This document shows, one piece after another, positions 17,868-26,129 of a DNA stretch of 64,000 nucleotides (its first letter is position 1; each line of letters starts with the position of its first letter). The stretch comes from Mycobacterium malmoense (GTDB taxonomy: Bacteria > Actinomycetota > Actinomycetes > Mycobacteriales > Mycobacteriaceae), in assembly GCF_019645855.1 (NCBI RefSeq), contig NZ_CP080999.1, positions 434,001 to 498,000 on the forward strand, in the 5' to 3' direction. The notes under the pieces are model-generated. The model was not told the DNA's origin, did no database searches, and saw nothing but the letters and a program-made list of their open reading frames with translations. The translations under genes and the position numbers were made by a program.

Positions 17868-18104
17868 GATTCGACCGTAGTCGGCGCCCGGTCCGGCCAA
17901 CTCCTCGGGTTGGGCCGACTGCGGCGGGCCTTGTCCCCGGAAGACAACCGCGCACCGATATTTGGTCGGCGCACGACGTCGATGCGGTGCCGCCCGATCC
18001 GTAACGTCTCTCACGAACGCAACGGCTTTCACCGCCGGGGGACCCGAACCCCAGCGTTTCGCGAACGAATCCCCCTCTGCGGAAAGCGGAAAAAGGAGAA
18101 ACCC

Positions 18105-18278
18105 ATGCTCGGATTGATCGGAATCATAACCATGGTCCTGTTGCCGGTGCTGATCCCGCTTGCGGTCAGCGGCACCCACGCGGTCGGTCAATGGCGAAGC
18201 GGCCGCGATGGCTTCCTCGGTTCGCGTCAATCTTTGCCGTCAAACCGTTTACCGTCAAGGCGCGGCGGCGCACACTGA
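18105..18278 (+). CDS. Small single-span membrane protein, unknown function
   Basis: A 57-residue ORF with a strong ribosome site (AAAAGGAG about 7 bp before ATG 18105). It reads MLGLIGIITMVLLPVLIPLAVSG-like at the N-terminus, one hydrophobic helix, followed by a basic, polar tail (HAVGQWRSGRDG...SRRGGAH). It heads the oxidation operon, 81 bp before the P450 gene and divergent from the PucR gene. It resembles no family I know. It could anchor the oxygenase complex, act in export, or be a regulatory leader. The strong Shine-Dalgarno is the main reason to call it real. Confidence 0.55.
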   Translation: MLGLIGIITMVLLPVLIPLAVSGTHAVGQWRSGRDGFLGSRQSLPSNRLPSRRGGAH

Positions 18279-18359
18279 ACATCATCAGCCCATCCGACGG
18301 CGAGGTTCCCGCCGTAAGCCGAAATGCGAAGTAATTCAACTTAAGTACAAGGACCTACG

Positions 18360-19598
18360 ATGACAGCCCTGCACCAACAGGATCTCGACACGCTCGACCT
18401 GGCCGATCCGGCCGTCTGGGATGACGGTCCGCCCTATGACCTCTTCGCGCGGATGCAGCGGGAGGCGCCGGTGCACTTCAGCCCGCAGCGCAACCTGCCG
18501 GGCGAGGGCGGGTTCTGGTCGATCACCCGCTTCGACGACGTCCGCGCCGTGAGCCGGGACCACCGGACCTTCTCCTCGGAACGGCGCGGCATCTTCCACA
18601 TGGACGACATCGGTGTGCCGCTCGATCTTCAACGGCTGCAATTGATTTCGATGGACCCGCCCCGTCACGACCGGCTCAAGGCGCTGGTGATCAAGGAATT
18701 CACGCCGGAGAAGGTCGCCGAGCACGAGGAACATGTCGCGCGGATTATCGGCGGTGTTCTCGACGGTGTCGCCGAACGCGAACGATTCGACCTGGTCGCC
18801 GATGTCGCGCGGCCCATCCCGGCCCGCGTGATCGGTTCGCTGCTGGGCACGCCGCCCGAGGACGATGCCACACTGGTGCACTGGACGAACGTCTTCACCG
18901 CGTTCGAAGACCCGGCCATCCGGGGGCAATGGCAGGACGCCATGGCGGTGGTCAACGAGATCGTCGAGTACGTCAACACACGGCTCGCGCAGCGCACCGA
19001 CACGGCGAGCGGCAAGCTGGTCACCGCCATGCTCAACGCCGAGGTCGACGGCGAAAAGCTCAACGAGCTGGAAATCGCCACGTTCTTCGTCCTCTTGATG
19101 TCGGCCGGCAACGACTCGACCCGGGCGACCTACAGCGCGACCATGCTGGAGCTGCTGCGTAACCCGGAGTTGCTCGCACAGGTGCGGCGGCAGCCCGAGC
19201 TGGTCGACGCGGTGGTGGAGGAGGGGCTGCGCTGCTACCCCGCGTTCGCCTTCATGGCCCGGGCCGCCACCCAGGACACCGAGCTGCACGGCAAGACGAT
19301 CAAGGAAAACGATCGCCTGCTGCTGTGGTACATCGCGTCCAACCGCGACGAGACCGTGTTCCCGGAGCCGCACAAGTTCGACATCACCCGTCCTGGCCTT
19401 GCCGATCGGCATCAGGCCTTCGGTGGACGCGGCCGCCATTTTTGCCTGGGCGCCAATCTGGCGCGCATGGAGCTCAAGCTGTGGATACAGCAGACGCTGG
19501 AGCGGTTCCCCGATCTGGAACTTGACGGTGAACCGACCCGGGTGCGGGCGCTTTTCCTCAACCAGTACAACTCGATCCCGGTCCGGCGGGCGTCGTGA
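18360..19598 (+). CDS. Cytochrome P450
   Basis: 412 residues, normal for a soluble bacterial P450. The oxygen-activation helix reads LLMSAGNDSTRATYS (about 242-256), with Ser where Thr is usual just after the Asp. The ExxR pair is in VVEEGLRCYP, and the haem loop is FGGRGRHFCLGANLA with the ligand Cys at residue 362. No membrane anchor is present. The next gene, a PDR-type reductase, overlaps it by 4 bp (GTGA), so that protein is the likely electron donor in place of a ferredoxin/ferredoxin-reductase pair. The substrate is unknown; the ChoD-like and ALDH neighbours hint at a hydrophobic alcohol or sterol/terpenoid. I do not assign a CYP family. Confidence 0.93.
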   Translation: MTALHQQDLDTLDLADPAVWDDGPPYDLFARMQREAPVHFSPQRNLPGEGGFWSITRFDDVRAVSRDHRTFSSERRGIFHMDDIGVPLDLQRLQLISMDPPRHDRLKALVIKEFTPEKVAEHEEHVARIIGGVLDGVAERERFDLVADVARPIPARVIGSLLGTPPEDDATLVHWTNVFTAFEDPAIRGQWQDAMAVVNEIVEYVNTRLAQRTDTASGKLVTAMLNAEVDGEKLNELEIATFFVLLMSAGNDSTRATYSATMLELLRNPELLAQVRRQPELVDAVVEEGLRCYPAFAFMARAATQDTELHGKTIKENDRLLLWYIASNRDETVFPEPHKFDITRPGLADRHQAFGGRGRHFCLGANLARMELKLWIQQTLERFPDLELDGEPTRVRALFLNQYNSIPVRRAS

Positions 19599-20596
19599 CC
19601 ACGATCGTGCAGTCCACCCGCGACAGGGCCGCCTACCGCGAGGTCGAGGTCGACGTCGAGGTCCGGCGCCGCGATGTGGTCGCCGACGGGGTGGTCGCAT
19701 TGACGCTGGCCGCCGCCGACGGCACCGACCTACCGGAGTGGGCGCCGGGCGCGCACATCGATCTGGTGATGACACCGTCACTGGTGCGGCAGTACTCGCT
19801 GTGCGGCGACACCGCGAACCGCGCCGAGTGGCGGGTCGGCGTGCTGCTCGATCCGAACAGCCGCGGCGGATCTCAGTTCGTGCACGACAAGCTGCATGAG
19901 GGCTCCACGGTCCGGGTCCGCGGGCCCCGCAACCACTTTCCGTTGGCGAACTCGGCACGGTATCAGTTCATTGCGGGCGGGATCGGCGTCACCCCGATGC
20001 TGCCGATGATCGAGGCGGCCGAGGCGGTCGGCGCCGACTGGCACCTGCTTTACGGCGGCAGGAAACGCTCGTCGATGGCCTTCCTCGACGAGCTGAAGCG
20101 CTATGGCGAGCGCGTGACGGTCTGCGCCCGGGACGATTCGAGCCGGAACTTCAGGACGGGTCTGGACGCGGTGCTCTCCGAGCCTGATCGGACCACGCTG
20201 GTGTACTGCTGTGGACCCGAAGGGTTGCTGAGCGCGGTCGAAAGGGCATGCGAGTCATGGCCCGACGACAGCCTGCACGTGGAACGTTTCTCCGCCAAGG
20301 CGCTCGAGGAACCCCCGGCGGATGCGCCGGTGTCGTTCGACGTCGAGTGCCAGCGCAGCGGTATGACTTTGACTGTGCCGCTGGGCAAGTCGATCTATCA
20401 GGTGTGCGAGGACGCGGGTATCGACGTGCTGGGCTCCTGCATGGAAGGCGTCTGCGGCACCTGCGAATGCGACGTCCTCGAGGGTGAGCCGGACCACCGG
20501 GACTCGGTGCTGAACGACGCCGAGAAGGCCAGGGGCGACACCATGATGATCTGCGTCTCGCGGTCCCGTTCGGAAAGGCTGGTGCTCGACCTATGA
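19595..20596 (+). CDS. Phthalate-dioxygenase-reductase-type (VanB-like) flavin/2Fe-2S oxidoreductase
   Basis: 333 residues from GTG 19595. Domain order is that of the PDR family: flavin-binding barrel (RQYSLCGD about 65-72), NAD(P)H domain (AGGIGVTPM about 127-135; YCCGPEGL), then a C-terminal plant-type 2Fe-2S domain with C-x4-C-x2-C in GSCMEGVCGTCECDV (first Cys about 281) and a fourth Cys in MMICVSR. It passes electrons from NADH to an oxygenase. It overlaps both neighbours by 4 bp, the P450 upstream and the Rieske oxygenase downstream, so it may serve both. The same modules occur fused in CYP116B-type P450s; here they are separate genes. Confidence 0.92.
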   Translation: MTTIVQSTRDRAAYREVEVDVEVRRRDVVADGVVALTLAAADGTDLPEWAPGAHIDLVMTPSLVRQYSLCGDTANRAEWRVGVLLDPNSRGGSQFVHDKLHEGSTVRVRGPRNHFPLANSARYQFIAGGIGVTPMLPMIEAAEAVGADWHLLYGGRKRSSMAFLDELKRYGERVTVCARDDSSRNFRTGLDAVLSEPDRTTLVYCCGPEGLLSAVERACESWPDDSLHVERFSAKALEEPPADAPVSFDVECQRSGMTLTVPLGKSIYQVCEDAGIDVLGSCMEGVCGTCECDVLEGEPDHRDSVLNDAEKARGDTMMICVSRSRSERLVLDL

Positions 20597-21645
20597 GATC
20601 CAACTACCCGTTCAACTGTTGGTATGTGGCCGCCACCAGCGACGAGGTCGGGCAGGGCCTGCTCGCCCGCCGGCTGCTCGGCAAACCCGTCGTGTTGTAC
20701 CGCCGCGGCTCCGGTGACGCGGTGGCGATGGAGGACCGCTGCGTCCACCGGGCTTATCCGCTGTCGGCCGGGCGGCGCGACGGCGATCGGGTGGTGTGCG
20801 GCTACCACGGCTTCGCCTACGATCCCGACGGCTGCCTGGTCGACGTGCCGTCGCAGGAGAACGTGCCGCCCGGCGCGGGCGTGCGCACCTACCCCGTTCA
20901 CGAGCAGTCGCCGTTCGTCTGGATCTGGCTGGGTGAACCGGGAGCGGCCGCGCTGCGCCCGCCGCCGCGAGTGCCGTGGTACGGCGACGGCGCGGGATGG
21001 GCGGGCACCGTCGAGGTGCTGCGCGTCGAGGCGAATTATCTTCTGCTGCACGAGCATTACCTCGACCTGACCGACGTGTTCGTGATGCATCCGGAGGCCG
21101 TGCCGCCGGACATCGAGGCGTTGCCGCCGCTGGACGAGGTCGAGGTCTCGGAGCGGTCCGTCTCCTATTCGCGGGTGACGCCGCCAAGCCGGCTCGCCGC
21201 CTGGGAGGCCGAGACCAGCGGGCTTCCCGCCGACACCGTGGGCATTCGGCGTGAGGAAGGGACCTTCGTCTCACCGGCCCTGCACGTCCAGCATTACGTG
21301 ATCGATCCCGAGCAAGGAAAAACATACGAGCTGTTGCGGATTCAGGGGTTCACGCCCGAATCGCCCGACGCGACGCACGTCTTCCTGCAGATGGCCCGCA
21401 ACCACGCGACCGACAGCCCGGCGATCGGCGAGTTTCTGCGCGCCATGTTCCACGAGTGGGCGATGCGCGATGCGGCCGTGTTGGAGACGATCCAACGCCG
21501 CCTGGGTGAGGACGCCTCGCCGCGGCGCGACATCAACGTCAAGGCCGACCGCGCCGCCGTCCGGGCGCGCCGCATCGCCATGGAGATGCTCGACGAGGAA
21601 TCCGGCCGGTTCACGCTGAACCGGATTCTGGCCGCATCCGGATAA
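20593..21645 (+). CDS. Rieske non-haem iron oxygenase, alpha-subunit type (VanA-like)
   Basis: 350 residues, start ATG 20593 overlapping the reductase stop (ATGA). The Rieske cluster ligands are C50 and H52 (DRCVHRAYPL) and C69 and H72 (VVCGYHGF). In the catalytic domain the usual mononuclear-iron motif (D-L-T/S-H-x4-H) reads DLTDVFVMH: Asp161 takes the place of the first His, and His166 is kept. Family members hydroxylate or O-/N-demethylate aromatic and other substrates. The His-to-Asp change could alter iron binding or mark a divergent subfamily. Its electron donor should be the preceding reductase. Confidence 0.88.
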   Translation: MRSNYPFNCWYVAATSDEVGQGLLARRLLGKPVVLYRRGSGDAVAMEDRCVHRAYPLSAGRRDGDRVVCGYHGFAYDPDGCLVDVPSQENVPPGAGVRTYPVHEQSPFVWIWLGEPGAAALRPPPRVPWYGDGAGWAGTVEVLRVEANYLLLHEHYLDLTDVFVMHPEAVPPDIEALPPLDEVEVSERSVSYSRVTPPSRLAAWEAETSGLPADTVGIRREEGTFVSPALHVQHYVIDPEQGKTYELLRIQGFTPESPDATHVFLQMARNHATDSPAIGEFLRAMFHEWAMRDAAVLETIQRRLGEDASPRRDINVKADRAAVRARRIAMEMLDEESGRFTLNRILAASG

Positions 21646-21659
21646 CGACAGGTGCCGAC

Positions 21660-23228
21660 ATGGATACGTTACGCCCCACCACCGGGCCGGCCGCGCCCCA
21701 GCTGGAAGTCCTTGCGCGGCAGGTGCGGACCGCCGACGGCCCCGGCGACATGGTGGTCACCAACGCGATGACGGGGGAGCCGCTCGGACACGTCCCGCAC
21801 TGCACCCCCGACGACGTGGCGGCGGCCGCCCGGCGCGCCCGCGCCCTACAGCCGGGCTGGGCCGCGGTGCCGATCCGCGAGCGCGCGGCGATCCTGCTGC
21901 GCTTCCACGACCTGGTGCTGGCGCGCCAGGACGAAGCCCTCGACCTCATCCAACTCGAGAACGGCAAAGCGCGCAGGCATGCGTTCGAGGAGGTCCTCGA
22001 CGTCTGCCTGACGGCGCGCTACTACGCGCACACCGCGGCCGGCTACCTGAGCCCCAAACGCCGGCAGGGCGTCCAACTGTTTCTCACCCACGTGACCGAA
22101 CTGCGCCACCCCAAGGGATTGGTCGGCGTCATCTCACCGTGGAACTATCCGCTGACTCTGGGCATCAGCGACGCGTTGCCGGCGATCGTCGCCGGCAACG
22201 CGGTGTTGGCCAAACCCGATAGCCAGACGCCATTTTCGGCGCTCTGGGCGGTGCGGCTACTCGAAGAGGCCGGCATGCCACCCGGCCTGATACAGGTCGT
22301 CACCGGCTCGGGTTCGCGGCTCGGCGCACCGATCGTCGAGCATTCGGACTTCCTGATGTTCACCGGCTCCACCGCCGTGGGCCGCGACGTCGCCGCGCTG
22401 GCGGGCCGGCGGTTGATCGAGTGCTCGATGGAGTTGGGCGGCAAGAACGCGCTGCTCGTCCTCGATGACGCCGACGTCGACAAGGCGGTGGCCGGCGCGG
22501 CGCGGGCGGTGTTCTCCAATACCGGGCAGCTGTGCATCTCGGTGGAACGCATCTATGTCCCGGCGAAGCTATGGGACGACTTCGCCGGTCGCTTCACTGC
22601 GGCCGCGCAGGCGATGAAACTCTCGGCGGGACTGGACTATTCGGCGGACATGGGATCGCTGATCTCCGAGAAACAACTCGCCACGGTGAGCCGCCACGTC
22701 GACGACGCGGTGCAGCACGGCGCCACCGTGCTGGCGGGCGGCAGGGCGCGACCCGACATCGGCCCCTACTTCTACGAGCCCACCGTCCTGTCCGGGGTGC
22801 GCGAAGGCATGGTGGCATTCGCCGACGAGACGTTCGGGCCCGTGGTCTCGCTCTACCGCGTCGACAGCGAGGAGGAGGCGATCGAAAAGGCCAACGACAG
22901 CAGCTATGGCCTGAACTTCAGTGTGTGGACGTCCAATCCGAGGCATGGCCGACGGGTTGCCGCCCGCTTGCAGGCGGGCACCGTGAACGTCAACGAGGCC
23001 TACGCCGCCGCATGGGCGTCGATGGACGCGCCGATGGGCGGCATGAAGGACTCCGGCATCGGCCGCCGTCACGGCGAGCACGGCATCCTCAAATACACCG
23101 ATGCGCAAACGATTGCGGTAGAGCGCCTGCTTCCGGTGGGCGCGCCCAAGTGGCTTTCACCCCGGCGCTACGCCCGGATCATGACCACCGGACTGCGCGT
23201 GCTGCGCCGGCTGCCCGGCGTCAAATAG
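21660..23228 (+). CDS. Aldehyde dehydrogenase family protein (GabD2-like)
   Basis: 522 residues, start ATG 21660, 14 bp after the Rieske gene. Conserved ALDH features: SPWNYPLTLG near 159, FTGSTAVGRDVA near 235, catalytic Glu in MELGGKNALL near 260, catalytic Cys in SNTGQLCISVER near 294, and ETFGPVVSLYRV near 391. Overall pattern and length resemble mycobacterial succinate-semialdehyde dehydrogenase 2 (about 518 residues). The C-terminus has an extra basic, amphipathic tail (LSPRRYARIMTTGLRVLRRLPG) that might touch the membrane. In this operon it would oxidise the aldehyde arising from the oxygenases or the alcohol oxidase. Confidence 0.9.
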   Translation: MDTLRPTTGPAAPQLEVLARQVRTADGPGDMVVTNAMTGEPLGHVPHCTPDDVAAAARRARALQPGWAAVPIRERAAILLRFHDLVLARQDEALDLIQLENGKARRHAFEEVLDVCLTARYYAHTAAGYLSPKRRQGVQLFLTHVTELRHPKGLVGVISPWNYPLTLGISDALPAIVAGNAVLAKPDSQTPFSALWAVRLLEEAGMPPGLIQVVTGSGSRLGAPIVEHSDFLMFTGSTAVGRDVAALAGRRLIECSMELGGKNALLVLDDADVDKAVAGAARAVFSNTGQLCISVERIYVPAKLWDDFAGRFTAAAQAMKLSAGLDYSADMGSLISEKQLATVSRHVDDAVQHGATVLAGGRARPDIGPYFYEPTVLSGVREGMVAFADETFGPVVSLYRVDSEEEAIEKANDSSYGLNFSVWTSNPRHGRRVAARLQAGTVNVNEAYAAAWASMDAPMGGMKDSGIGRRHGEHGILKYTDAQTIAVERLLPVGAPKWLSPRRYARIMTTGLRVLRRLPGVK

Positions 23229-23239
23229 AAGGGCACGCG

Positions 23240-24952
23240 ATGTCTGGACAATTCGACTACGACGTCGTGGTCATCGGGTCGGGTTTCGGGGGATCGGTGG
23301 CGGCGTTGCGACTCACCGAAAAGGGCTATGCGGTAGGCGTTCTGGAAGCCGGGCGGCGATTCGCGGACGACGAATTCCCCAAGACCAACTGGCAGGTGCG
23401 GAAGTTCTTCTGGGCGCCGAGGCTGGGCTGTACGGGCATCCAGCGCATCCACGTCCTGCCCGACGTTCTTGTCCTCGCCGGCGCCGGGGTCGGCGGCGGA
23501 TCGCTGGTGTATGCCAACACGCTGTACGAGCCGAAATCCGATGCCTTCTATCGTGATCCACACTGGGCGCACATCAGCGACTGGAAAGCCGAACTCGCGC
23601 CTTTCTACGACCAAGCCAAGCGCATGCTCGGGGTGGTGACCAACCCGACCATGACCCCGTCGGATGAGGTGCTGCTCAGCGTGGCCAAACAAATGGGGGT
23701 CGAAGACACCTTCGGCATGACGCCGGTCGGGGTGTTCTTCGGGCCGGGCAACACCAAAGCGCCCGGTATCGAGGTGGACGACCCGTTTTTCGGCGGCATG
23801 GGTCCGCGCCGGCGAGGGTGCCTGGAAGTCGGCGAATGCATGACCGGTTGCCGGCACAACGCCAAGAACACGCTGCTGAAGAACTATCTCTACCTGGCCG
23901 AGGGCGCGGGCGCACAGATCCACCAGCTGACGACGGTCACGGCGGTGCGGCCGCTCGAGGGTGGCTATGCGGTGGACACGGTGCGCACCGGTTCATGGCG
24001 CGCCGGAAAGAGTGCGAAAACCATTACCGCCGAACAGGTTGTCTTGGCGGCCGGCACCTGGGGCACCCAGCAACTGCTGCACCGGATGAAGGCGACGGGG
24101 GTGCTGCCGCGGGTCTCGGACCGGCTGGGCGAGCTCACCCGGACGAACTCGGAGGCGCTGTGCACGGCCAGCGTCACGCTGCGGCACCGCAAGGACGCCG
24201 AATTCAACCGGGGCGTTGCGATCACGTCGTCGATCCATCCGGACGACAAGACCCACATCGAACCGGTCCGGTACGGCAAGGGCTCCAATTCGATGGGGCT
24301 GCTGACGACCGTGATGACCGACGGCGGTGGAAGACTGCCGCGATGGGTGAAGTGGTTGGGCCAGGTGCTGCGCCATCCCGCCCAGGCCACGTCGCTGTAC
24401 GCCGGGCTGCGCGACTGGTCGCAGCGCACCGTGATCGCGCTGGTGATGCAGACCGAGGACAACTCGCTGACCCTGTTTCCCAAGCGCACCCGATTCGGCC
24501 GGATCAAGCTGTCGTCGCGCCAGGGCCACGGCGTACCGAATCCGACCTGGATACCGGCGGCCAACGAGGCCGTGCGCCGGCTCGCCCGCGAAATCGGCGG
24601 CGCCCCCTACAGCAGCATCGGTGAGATCCTCGACATCCCGATGACCGCACACTTTCTGGGCGGATGCGTGATCGGCGAGTCCGCCGACCGCGGTGTCATC
24701 GACCCCTACCATCGGGTGTTCGGTTACCCGGGTTTGCATGTCTTCGACGGCTCGGCGATCTCGGCCAACCTCGGGGTGAACCCGTCGCTGACCATCACGG
24801 CGCAGGCCGAACGGGCCACTGCCTTCTGGCCGAACAGGGGCGAACCCGACACCCGCCCGTCCCTCGGCGCCGCCTACCGCCGGATCCGTCCCGTCCAGCC
24901 CCTCAAGCCGGTCGTCCCGGCCAACGCACCGGCGGCATTGCGGCCGAACTGA
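23240..24952 (+). CDS. GMC-type flavin oxidoreductase, ChoD-like (cholesterol oxidase family)
   Basis: 570 residues from ATG 23240; the open frame reaches back to 22532 but that part overlaps the ALDH gene. It opens with the FAD dinucleotide motif VVIGSGFGGSVAALRL (about 10-25), then AGAGVGGGSLVYANT near 80, and the C-terminal GMC block SAISANLGVNPSLTITAQAE. The pattern matches M. tuberculosis ChoD (578 residues) over its length. The ChoD segment GCLECGCCMTGC reads GCLEVGECMTGC here, losing two cysteines. It should oxidise a secondary alcohol or 3-beta-hydroxysteroid using O2 or another acceptor. It closes the oxidation operon. Confidence 0.88.
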   Translation: MSGQFDYDVVVIGSGFGGSVAALRLTEKGYAVGVLEAGRRFADDEFPKTNWQVRKFFWAPRLGCTGIQRIHVLPDVLVLAGAGVGGGSLVYANTLYEPKSDAFYRDPHWAHISDWKAELAPFYDQAKRMLGVVTNPTMTPSDEVLLSVAKQMGVEDTFGMTPVGVFFGPGNTKAPGIEVDDPFFGGMGPRRRGCLEVGECMTGCRHNAKNTLLKNYLYLAEGAGAQIHQLTTVTAVRPLEGGYAVDTVRTGSWRAGKSAKTITAEQVVLAAGTWGTQQLLHRMKATGVLPRVSDRLGELTRTNSEALCTASVTLRHRKDAEFNRGVAITSSIHPDDKTHIEPVRYGKGSNSMGLLTTVMTDGGGRLPRWVKWLGQVLRHPAQATSLYAGLRDWSQRTVIALVMQTEDNSLTLFPKRTRFGRIKLSSRQGHGVPNPTWIPAANEAVRRLAREIGGAPYSSIGEILDIPMTAHFLGGCVIGESADRGVIDPYHRVFGYPGLHVFDGSAISANLGVNPSLTITAQAERATAFWPNRGEPDTRPSLGAAYRRIRPVQPLKPVVPANAPAALRPN

Positions 24953-24984
24953 TCTCGCGGCAGCGCCCAGCGGTCGGCGGCGCG

Positions 24985-25019
24985 TCCAAAAAGGACTCCA
25001 AGAGGACCTCCAAGAGGAC
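24985..25019 (+). repeat. Three tandem copies of a purine-rich 11-12 bp unit
   Basis: TCCAAAAAGGAC (24985), TCCAAGAGGAC (24997) and TCCAAGAGGAC (25009) follow one another between the ChoD-like stop and the LysR start. Each unit contains an AGGA core like a Shine-Dalgarno site. Cause and role are unknown. Confidence 0.6.
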
Positions 25020-25074
25020 AATGTCGATGAGGTGATGGGTCGCGCCGAGCGGCGGGGCGGGCGTGGTCGAATAG

Positions 25075-26016
25075 GTGATGCTGTTTCGTCAGCTCGAGTA
25101 CTTCGTCGCGCTGGCCCGGGAGCGTCACTTCGCCCGCGCCGCGAGCGCGTGCCACGTGTCGCAGCCCGCGCTGTCGGAGGCCATCCGCAAGCTCGAGCGC
25201 GAGCTGAAGGTGCCGCTGGTGCGGCGCGGCCAGAAGTTCGAGGGTCTGACTCCCGAAGGGGAGCGGCTGGTGCATTGGGCGAGGCGCATCCTGGCCGACT
25301 GCGACGCTTTGAAACTTGAGGTCACGGCGCTGCAGACCGGCCTCATCGGCGAGCTGCGGCTGGGTGTGGTCCCGGCCGCCGCGACCACCGTCGCGCTGCT
25401 CACCGACCCGTTCTGCACCGCGCACCCGCTGGTGCGGGTCCAGCTGGAGACCAACCTGCGCTCCGCCGAGATCGTCGAACGAATCCGCAGGTTCGAGTTG
25501 GACGCGGGGATTCTCTATCCCGACCACGACACCGCCGAACTGCTGGTCACCCCGCTGTATCAGGAGCAGCAGGTGCTCGTCGTCGGCGGCGAGCTGCTCA
25601 CCGGCAAATCGGACACCATGAGTTGGCCGGAGGCACTGGAATTGCCGCTGTGCCTGCTGATCGAGGGCATGCGGGGGCGCCGCGTCATCGACGACGCGCT
25701 GGACACCCAGGGGCTCGCGGCCGCACCGCAGCTCGAAACCGATTCTGTCGCCACGCTTTTCGCCCATGTGGCCACCGGCCGGTGGGCCAGCATCGTCCCG
25801 CAGACCTGGATTCGCATCCTTGGCGTGCCCGCCGGGGCTTCCGTGCTACGGCTGCACAATCCGTCCGTCACGGCCCCGATGGTGCTCGTCACCAACGCGG
25901 CGGAACCGGGCTCCGTGGTGACCCGCGCGGTGGTGCAGACGGCGCGCGCCGCCGGCATCGGCGACGCGTTCACCTGGCCGTCGACGAGGGCGAACGAGCG
26001 CGTCTACGAGGCCTGA
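25075..26016 (+). CDS. LysR-family transcriptional regulator
   Basis: 313 residues; the start is GTG 25075 or ATG 25078. The N-terminal winged helix is typical (MLFRQLEYFVALARERHFAR, ACHVSQPALSEAIRKLEREL, about 3-45), followed by the periplasmic-binding-like sensor domain (GELRLGVVPAAATTVALL). It lies 122 bp after the ChoD-like gene and 113 bp before the formate dehydrogenase gene on the same strand, so it may control the latter. The effector is unknown. Confidence 0.9.
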   Translation: MMLFRQLEYFVALARERHFARAASACHVSQPALSEAIRKLERELKVPLVRRGQKFEGLTPEGERLVHWARRILADCDALKLEVTALQTGLIGELRLGVVPAAATTVALLTDPFCTAHPLVRVQLETNLRSAEIVERIRRFELDAGILYPDHDTAELLVTPLYQEQQVLVVGGELLTGKSDTMSWPEALELPLCLLIEGMRGRRVIDDALDTQGLAAAPQLETDSVATLFAHVATGRWASIVPQTWIRILGVPAGASVLRLHNPSVTAPMVLVTNAAEPGSVVTRAVVQTARAAGIGDAFTWPSTRANERVYEA

Positions 26017-26129
26017 TCGGCCGGGCCTATCGGCCGGTCGGAATTACGTCTTGGACAACCCGGCCGTCGTCGGACGAGACTGAAAGCGGTTCTCAGCAAA
26101 CACGTCCAGTCGTCGCAAGGGAGAAAACA

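Noticed and set aside
24985..25019. CRISPR-like or iteron-like array
   Set aside because: Only three 11-12 bp units without spacers or associated genes.
25020..25035. Four-codon leader (MSMR) after the purine-rich repeats
   Set aside because: Too short to support; the SD-like repeats are more simply an accident of tandem duplication.
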